In this document: one piece after another, positions 59,563 through 64,000 of the stretch | How positions within the stretch are numbered: the first letter of the stretch is position 1 | Layout: each line of letters begins with the position of its first letter | Assembly: GCA_040080835.1 (NCBI GenBank) | Contig: JBEBHP010000012.1 | Coordinates: forward strand, 1-64,000 | DNA from: SZUA-430 sp040080835 | GTDB taxonomy: Bacteria; Pseudomonadota; Alphaproteobacteria; Micropepsales; Micropepsaceae | DNA: 64,000 nt | Reading direction: 5' to 3' | The notes under the pieces: generated by a model | The model's database searches: none | Told to the model about the DNA's origin: nothing | Seen by the model: only the letters and a program-made list of their open reading frames with translations | Translations under genes and position numbers: made by a program

Positions 59563-61022
59563 GTCTCGTTGTCCGTGTGTGCAGACCTGTTTGGCAGACT
59601 GATCCGGAACGTGGTGCCGGAGCTGTCACTTCGCACGAGTGTGACATCCCCACCGTGTCCGCGCACCAGCTCGCGCGCGATTGCCAGTCCCAGACCCGTG
59701 CCACCGGACCTGCCCTGGCGGGAGAAGGGCTCGAACAGGCGCGCGCGTACGCCGTCAGGCAGGCCCGATCCGTTGTCGCTCAGGTCTATCTGCGTGTGTC
59801 CGTTCGACACGTTGGCCGTGACTGTGATTGTGGCGCCCGGCTGGCCGTCAAGTGCCTGCACTGCGTTGCGCCCGATATTGATGATGGTTCGCAGCAACTG
59901 GTCGCTGTCGGCGTACACTTTCAATGCCGGATCAAACTTGTTCAACCAGGCAACCTGGCTCTGGCCTGCAGCGATCGCGGCGTGCATGGCTTCTTCTGCC
60001 AACGGGAGCAGTTCGAGCTCGATTGCGTTCGGCCGCGCTTCGTCTGCCTTGCCGTACTTGAGGGAGTTTGTAGCAAGCGTGATGGCACGGTCAATCGACT
60101 GCATCAGGCGTGGCGCCAACGCCTTGACGGTTGGGTCATTGCTGTTGGCAAGTCGATCCGAGGCCAGTTGCGCCGTTGCGAGAATGTTGCGCAGGTCGTG
60201 CTGGATCTTGGCGACGGCGGCTCCCAGGGCTGCCAGGTGTTCGCGCTGCTGCAGGGCCTGGCGAAGCTCAGTCTGCATCGTTGCCAGAACGCGTTCGGCC
60301 TGACCAATTTCGTCCGCACGATCGGATGGCACGATGATGCGCTGGGCGTCTTCAGGACGCTCCTGGAAGCTTACCATTGACTGGCTGACACGCTTCATCG
60401 GCTGCACAAACAGGAAATAGAGCGAGGTAAAGACCAGGCCGGAGGTGAAGAAGGCGATGACCAATGCAAGGCCGAACAGGCGTTCGGAAAAAGTGATGAG
60501 ATCGTCACGGATAGGGGCTTCATCAACCATGATGTCAATGAAGTCACCGCCGCCAAGTCTTGGGTAGCTCAGCACGCGCAAAACACGCGGACGGTCGGTC
60601 AGCATGCAATCAAAGCTCTGCATCAGTAGGTCAGGCCACCAGATCGTGCGCAGGTCGACGGCGACATCGGGCATTGGCGGCATGGCTTCGGCGAGGTAGA
60701 GGCGGCGCGTGTTGTTGCGCTTGAGCGCGACGAGGCGAACGCCCGCATTGGCCAGCAGTTCGGCCTTGAGCTTTGGTGAGATATCGGTCTCTTTCAGTTC
60801 ATCGAGCGCGAGCACGGCAATCTGGGCTGCCGCGAGACGGTTGGCGAGCAGGTCGTGATAATAGCGCGCCGCCGAGGGAAAATAGATGAGGAGTTCTGCG
60901 AGCAGGACGAACAATGTCGTGAAAAACAACAATCGCCCCGACAAACTTGTGACCAAGTTCCGGTGAAGGAAGCTCTTGATGTTGCTGAAGAAACCGACCA
61001 TCGCCGACGGCAGAGATAACAC
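59559..61022 (-). CDS. HAMP-domain sensor histidine kinase
   Basis: A 487-aa kinase (480 aa from ATG 61001). TM1 about 25-50, a periplasmic sensing part (50-185), TM2 about 187-215, HAMP, then a dimerisation region with VAKIQHDLRNILATAQLA (phospho-His) and a HATPase domain (IINIGRNAVQAL, DNGSGLP, GTGLGLAIARELVRGHGG). No response regulator is next to it. Translationally coupled to glk by ATGA. Confidence 0.9.
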   Translation of the reverse strand: MLSLPSAMVGFFSNIKSFLHRNLVTSLSGRLLFFTTLFVLLAELLIYFPSAARYYHDLLANRLAAAQIAVLALDELKETDISPKLKAELLANAGVRLVALKRNNTRRLYLAEAMPPMPDVAVDLRTIWWPDLLMQSFDCMLTDRPRVLRVLSYPRLGGGDFIDIMVDEAPIRDDLITFSERLFGLALVIAFFTSGLVFTSLYFLFVQPMKRVSQSMVSFQERPEDAQRIIVPSDRADEIGQAERVLATMQTELRQALQQREHLAALGAAVAKIQHDLRNILATAQLASDRLANSNDPTVKALAPRLMQSIDRAITLATNSLKYGKADEARPNAIELELLPLAEEAMHAAIAAGQSQVAWLNKFDPALKVYADSDQLLRTIINIGRNAVQALDGQPGATITVTANVSNGHTQIDLSDNGSGLPDGVRARLFEPFSRQGRSGGTGLGLAIARELVRGHGGDVTLVRSDSSGTTFRISLPNRSAHTDNET

Positions 61023-61055
61023 ACAGTTCAGTTGTCGTCGAAAGACTTTGCCGGA

Positions 61056-62486
61056 TTATCGCCAGGGCATGGCCCAAGACAAAAGATTAACCACCCATCT
61101 TGTCCGGGCCGAGAACAGAGTCGGCGTGAAATAGGCACCTGCTGCGCGCTTGGAGACTTCGCTCAGCGTTGGATAAGGGGCCACGGTGCCGGCAAAGGCG
61201 CTCATCTTCATCTTCTGGCTGATCGCCAGCACCCAGGGCAAAATCAACTCGCCTGCCTTGCGACCGACTATGGTCGCACCGACCGGGCGTCCCTTGACGA
61301 TGATGATCTTTGCAAAGCCATCCGTTTCAAGTTCCGCCTGGGCCCTGTCGTTGTCATGAAGCGGCCATCTGGAGACCGAAAACTTCAGGCCCTGCTCGCG
61401 TGCCTGGGCCTCAGTGATGCCAACATGAGCGAGTTCGGGATCGGTGTAGGTGCACCACGGAATGGCACTGTTGTCGACGCGGACCGGCGCCTTGAACAGA
61501 ACGCGCCTGATAATCAAGCCTGCGTGGTAGCCCGCGACATGCGTGAATTGCAGGCCGCCAGCGACGTCGCCGATGGCATAGATTGCCGGGTTCGACGTCC
61601 TGAGTTCGCTGTCGACGTCGATACCCTTTTTCGAATAGCGAACACCTGCAGCCTCGAGGTTCAGGCCTTCAACGTTTGCGGACCGACCGACTGCCAACAG
61701 CAGGTGAGATCCTTCAACTGACCTGGCTTTGCCATTCTCGTTGATGCTTACCTGGACGCCGGCTGCCGATTTCGCGACTGACGTGACGGCTGCGTTTTCG
61801 AAGATGGTCACGCCGTCTGCCTCAAGGCTTTTGCGGACGACTGCAACTGCTTCGATGTCGTCCTTCGGCATGACGAACTTTGCCTCGAAAACGGTGACTT
61901 TCGAACCCAGGCGCCGGTGTGCCTGCGCGAGCTCAAGCCCAATCGGGCCACCACCGATGATGAGAAGGTGTTCGGGCAGGACCGTGTTGTCGAACACGGT
62001 TTCGTTTGTGAAGAACGGCGTGTCCTGCAAACCCGGTATCGGTGGCGCAAGAGGGGAGGAGCCGGTGGCGATGATGAAAGTCCTTGCCTTCACGCGCGTT
62101 GTACCGGCCTCGACTTCCGTCGGGGAGACGAAGTTTGCAGTTGCCTTGATGACCTTCACACCCAGTTTTTCGAAGCGCTCGACCGAGTCGTTGGGTTCAA
62201 TAGCCGCAATGACGTTTTTCACGTGCTGCATGACGGCCGGAAAGTCTGTCACGGGTGCTGATGACTTCACGCCAAATTTGCCCGCCCTGCGGATGTGGTT
62301 TGCGTGATCAGCTGCAGCGATCAATGCCTTGGAGGGAACGCAGCCATAGTTCAGGCAGTCGCCACCCATCTTGTGACGTTCAATCAGGACGACCTTGCGG
62401 CCAAGCTGGGCTGCACCGGCTGCGACCGACAGCCCGCCGGATCCTGCGCCGATGATGCAGAGATCTGCTTTGATGTTTTCAGCCAT
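61056..62486 (-). CDS. MerA-like FAD/NAD(P) disulfide oxidoreductase
   Basis: A 476-aa flavoprotein of the pyridine nucleotide disulfide class. FAD loop IIGAGSGGLSVAAGAA, redox pair C44-x4-C49 in GGDCLNYGCVPSK, NAD loop IIGGGPIGLELAQAHRRLG and the dimer domain with YTDPELAHVGITE. The C-terminus has PYPTLSEVSKRAAG rather than HxHPT of lipoamide dehydrogenase, and no mercury-binding CC. Such proteins usually sit with TVP38/TMEM64 proteins, as here (8-bp overlap). Function not settled. Confidence 0.88.
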   Translation of the reverse strand: MAENIKADLCIIGAGSGGLSVAAGAAQLGRKVVLIERHKMGGDCLNYGCVPSKALIAAADHANHIRRAGKFGVKSSAPVTDFPAVMQHVKNVIAAIEPNDSVERFEKLGVKVIKATANFVSPTEVEAGTTRVKARTFIIATGSSPLAPPIPGLQDTPFFTNETVFDNTVLPEHLLIIGGGPIGLELAQAHRRLGSKVTVFEAKFVMPKDDIEAVAVVRKSLEADGVTIFENAAVTSVAKSAAGVQVSINENGKARSVEGSHLLLAVGRSANVEGLNLEAAGVRYSKKGIDVDSELRTSNPAIYAIGDVAGGLQFTHVAGYHAGLIIRRVLFKAPVRVDNSAIPWCTYTDPELAHVGITEAQAREQGLKFSVSRWPLHDNDRAQAELETDGFAKIIIVKGRPVGATIVGRKAGELILPWVLAISQKMKMSAFAGTVAPYPTLSEVSKRAAGAYFTPTLFSARTRWVVNLLSWAMPWR

Positions 62487-63231
62487 TGCCGGACGATTTT
62501 CCAGAGATGCCGCGATAGATGATCGGGATGAGAGACAAGAGGATAAGCCCGCCGATCGGAATGTAGAAGTCAGGTCGGGACAAAAGCGCCATGAGGCTGA
62601 GATCAGGTTGTTCGCCAGCTTCGAACAGCGCGTTCAGGCCGTTGCCAATACTTGCGAATACGAAAGCACCGGGAATGATGCCGATGGCTGTCGTTATGAA
62701 GAAGGTCGAGAGTGAAACGCCCAGGAATGCAGGCGCGAGGTTAACCAGCCAGAACGGAAAGAGGGGAACCAGGCGCAGTATCATCATGTAGCTGAAGGCA
62801 TTGCGCCTGAAGCCGTCTTCCATCGGTTTGATCTGTGCGCTGAACCTGCGCTTCAAGGGTTCGCCCAGGGCCGAGCGTGCGATGACAAACAGGATGGTCG
62901 AGCCAACCGTTGCCCCTGCCACGATCCATGCGGTGCCAAACACGTTGCCGAACAGGAAACCGCTAGTGATGCTGAGGATTGCACCGACTGGAAGGGAGGC
63001 CGCTGCCACGACGATATAGGTTACGATGAAGATGCCGACGGCTTCGGGTTTGTGGTCGTGCACCAGTTCCTTGAGCACGGCCCTGTTTTCCTTGAGGGTG
63101 TCGAGCGTGAAGTACTTGTTGAGCCCGGTCGCGAAAAAGGCGCCGAGGGCCAGCACAAGTACAAGGAGCGGTACCAGGCGTGCCAGGGCAGAAGTTTTCT
63201 CAGGGGGTGGGGTGTCGGTCATGGGTATCAC
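62479..63231 (-). CDS. TVP38/TMEM64 (DedA-like, VTT) membrane protein
   Basis: A 250-aa inner-membrane protein with about six helices. The VTT core is visible in SITSGFLFGNVFGTAWIVAGATVGSTILFVIAR and LRLVPLFPFWLVNLAPAFLGVSLSTFFITTAIGIIPGAFVFASIG. Relatives act in lipid scrambling or undecaprenyl-phosphate flipping. GTG 63231 overlaps the DUF547 stop (GTGA); ATG 63222 is alternative. Overlaps the flavoprotein gene by 8 bp. Confidence 0.88.
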   Translation of the reverse strand: MIPMTDTPPPEKTSALARLVPLLVLVLALGAFFATGLNKYFTLDTLKENRAVLKELVHDHKPEAVGIFIVTYIVVAAASLPVGAILSITSGFLFGNVFGTAWIVAGATVGSTILFVIARSALGEPLKRRFSAQIKPMEDGFRRNAFSYMMILRLVPLFPFWLVNLAPAFLGVSLSTFFITTAIGIIPGAFVFASIGNGLNALFEAGEQPDLSLMALLSRPDFYIPIGGLILLSLIPIIYRGISGKSSGNG

Positions 63232-64000
63232 TTAGCTTCATTCAGGGACCAATCATAGGCATAGCCATCTATGCTGTCGGTGGCCTGAAGTTTCTTCTTC
63301 AGGTCTGCGCTTGCGTATTTTGCGATATGGCTGATCACTTCGGCGTCTGACCTTCCGAAGTCACTGCGGTACCAGGAGAATATCTGGGACAGGGTCAGGC
63401 GTCCGTTCGAGATGGTGACTCCGCGCGGATGGTTGATGTAGCTTTTTGCGCCATCATCCAACATTGCGTCCAGATCCTTTGCGGTGAAGGGTTTCGTGGC
63501 CAGGTTCGGACAGCTGAACGACGCGCAATTGACGGCGTAGTGCACGCGCGGATCGTGCCATTGCTTGCGCAGAATGTCGTGTTCGACATTGTCCAGCGAG
63601 AGTTTCCGGCCTTCAACCACCATGATCTGTTTTTTCCATGGGCCAGATGAGAAGAAACCTCCTCCCAGCGAAATGTCCTTGATGCTCTTGACGGGGAAGT
63701 GGTCGAGGACAACGTCAATCGTCTGGGCGTTATACAGATTGATCCAGAACGCCATCTGCTCATCTCGGGTGAACCCGCTGATTTCAGTGGCCTGCAGGCT
63801 TTTGAGATAGTCCTCGAGTCGCTTCCGGTCGGCGGCGTTCACTTCACGATAGGCAAAAAGGTTCACGCCGTCAGGCGTGGCACGAACGTAGCGGGCAAGG
63901 ATCTGCTTCCAGGTGGAATGATCGATCTTCATGGACTGGTCCGGGTTGCTGGTTGCGAAGAATGAAACAAGGTCAGAAGCGTTGGCCAGCGAAGCCGAGG
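63228..64000 (-). CDS. DUF547 protein (5' end beyond window)
   Basis: The frame is open from the stop at 63228 past the window end, at least 256 residues. DUF547 marks: DHSTWKQILARYV, FWINLYNAQTIDVVLDHFPVKSIKDIS, HYAVNCASFSCPNLATKPF (conserved Cys pair) and the late YDWSLNEAK. ATG 63932 is not the likely start, because the upstream codons (LANASDLVSFF) continue the usual N-terminal part of the family. Probably exported. First of the series DUF547-TVP38-flavoprotein-kinase-glk. Confidence 0.88.
   Translation of the reverse strand, partial: SASLANASDLVSFFATSNPDQSMKIDHSTWKQILARYVRATPDGVNLFAYREVNAADRKRLEDYLKSLQATEISGFTRDEQMAFWINLYNAQTIDVVLDHFPVKSIKDISLGGGFFSSGPWKKQIMVVEGRKLSLDNVEHDILRKQWHDPRVHYAVNCASFSCPNLATKPFTAKDLDAMLDDGAKSYINHPRGVTISNGRLTLSQIFSWYRSDFGRSDAEVISHIAKYASADLKKKLQATDSIDGYAYDWSLNEAK

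Overview
The window reads as a chromosomal segment of a GC-rich alphaproteobacterium. The main clues are a complete Caulobacter-style Tad/Cpa pilus locus, the ffs-dnaX-ybaB-recR block, a CpaD-type lipoprotein, a DUF6460 protein and a SleB-type cell wall hydrolase. There is no rRNA or other marker that fixes the order or genus, so finer placement is not attempted. Coding density is high, with many 1-8 bp overlaps and short gaps.

Layout. (1) 1-10.9 kb: a palindromic repeat, a DUF6460 membrane protein, an acyl-CoA carboxylase carboxyltransferase subunit, an S9 peptidase and acyl-CoA thioesterase TesB. These are followed by a membrane-anchored protein built from about 25 decapeptide repeats, and a two-gene unit of a very large HExxH/beta-propeller/beta-barrel protein plus a PrsW-family intramembrane protease. 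(2) 11.0-26.9 kb: a candidate C-rich-loop small RNA, then the Tad locus. The minus strand carries a large HAMP/coiled-coil protein, a small companion, two TadE-like pseudopilins and a pilus/secretin N-domain protein. The plus strand carries flp-cpaA-cpaB-cpaC-cpaD-cpaE-cpaF-tadB-tadC, and tadD faces it across a bidirectional terminator. (3) 26.9-44.2 kb: housekeeping and metabolism: TAXI-type binding protein, DUF1648 protein, M17 aminopeptidase, GhrA-like reductase, membrane cytochrome c, KdsB, PheA, cell wall hydrolase, NudC, SRP RNA, DnaX, YbaB, RecR and enoyl-CoA hydratase. A secreted five-CVNH/beta-gamma-crystallin protein, a YaiI family protein, a TetR regulator with a divergent membrane protein, and a DUF4336 protein complete it. 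Several intergenic gaps hold copies of one palindromic repeat family.

(4) 44.18-54.58 kb: an integrated mobile element bounded by a perfect 49-bp direct repeat. The right copy is the 3' half of an intact tRNA-Arg(ACG) gene. The element has a tyrosine integrase, a HEPN/Abi-like defence candidate, a tape measure protein, an HK97-type capsid and protease, AlpA, and a lambda O/P-like replication pair whose first gene contains iteron-like repeats. I see no terminase, portal, connector, other tail gene or lysis gene. The content (int, alpA, rep, capsid module, one anti-phage candidate, about 10 kb) fits a phage satellite of the PICI type better than an ordinary prophage. This is the most interesting part of the window, together with the putative origin inside the rep gene.

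(5) 54.6-64 kb: an OmpA-like lipoprotein, a P1-family peptidase and a gamma-glutamyltransferase whose divergent start codons overlap, and a compact minus-strand series: DUF547 (cut by the window end), TVP38/TMEM64, MerA-like flavoprotein, histidine kinase, glucokinase.

Starts were moved inward from the longest reading frame where a Shine-Dalgarno sequence, signal peptide or family N-terminus argued for it. Family assignments are from motif recognition only; no database search was run.
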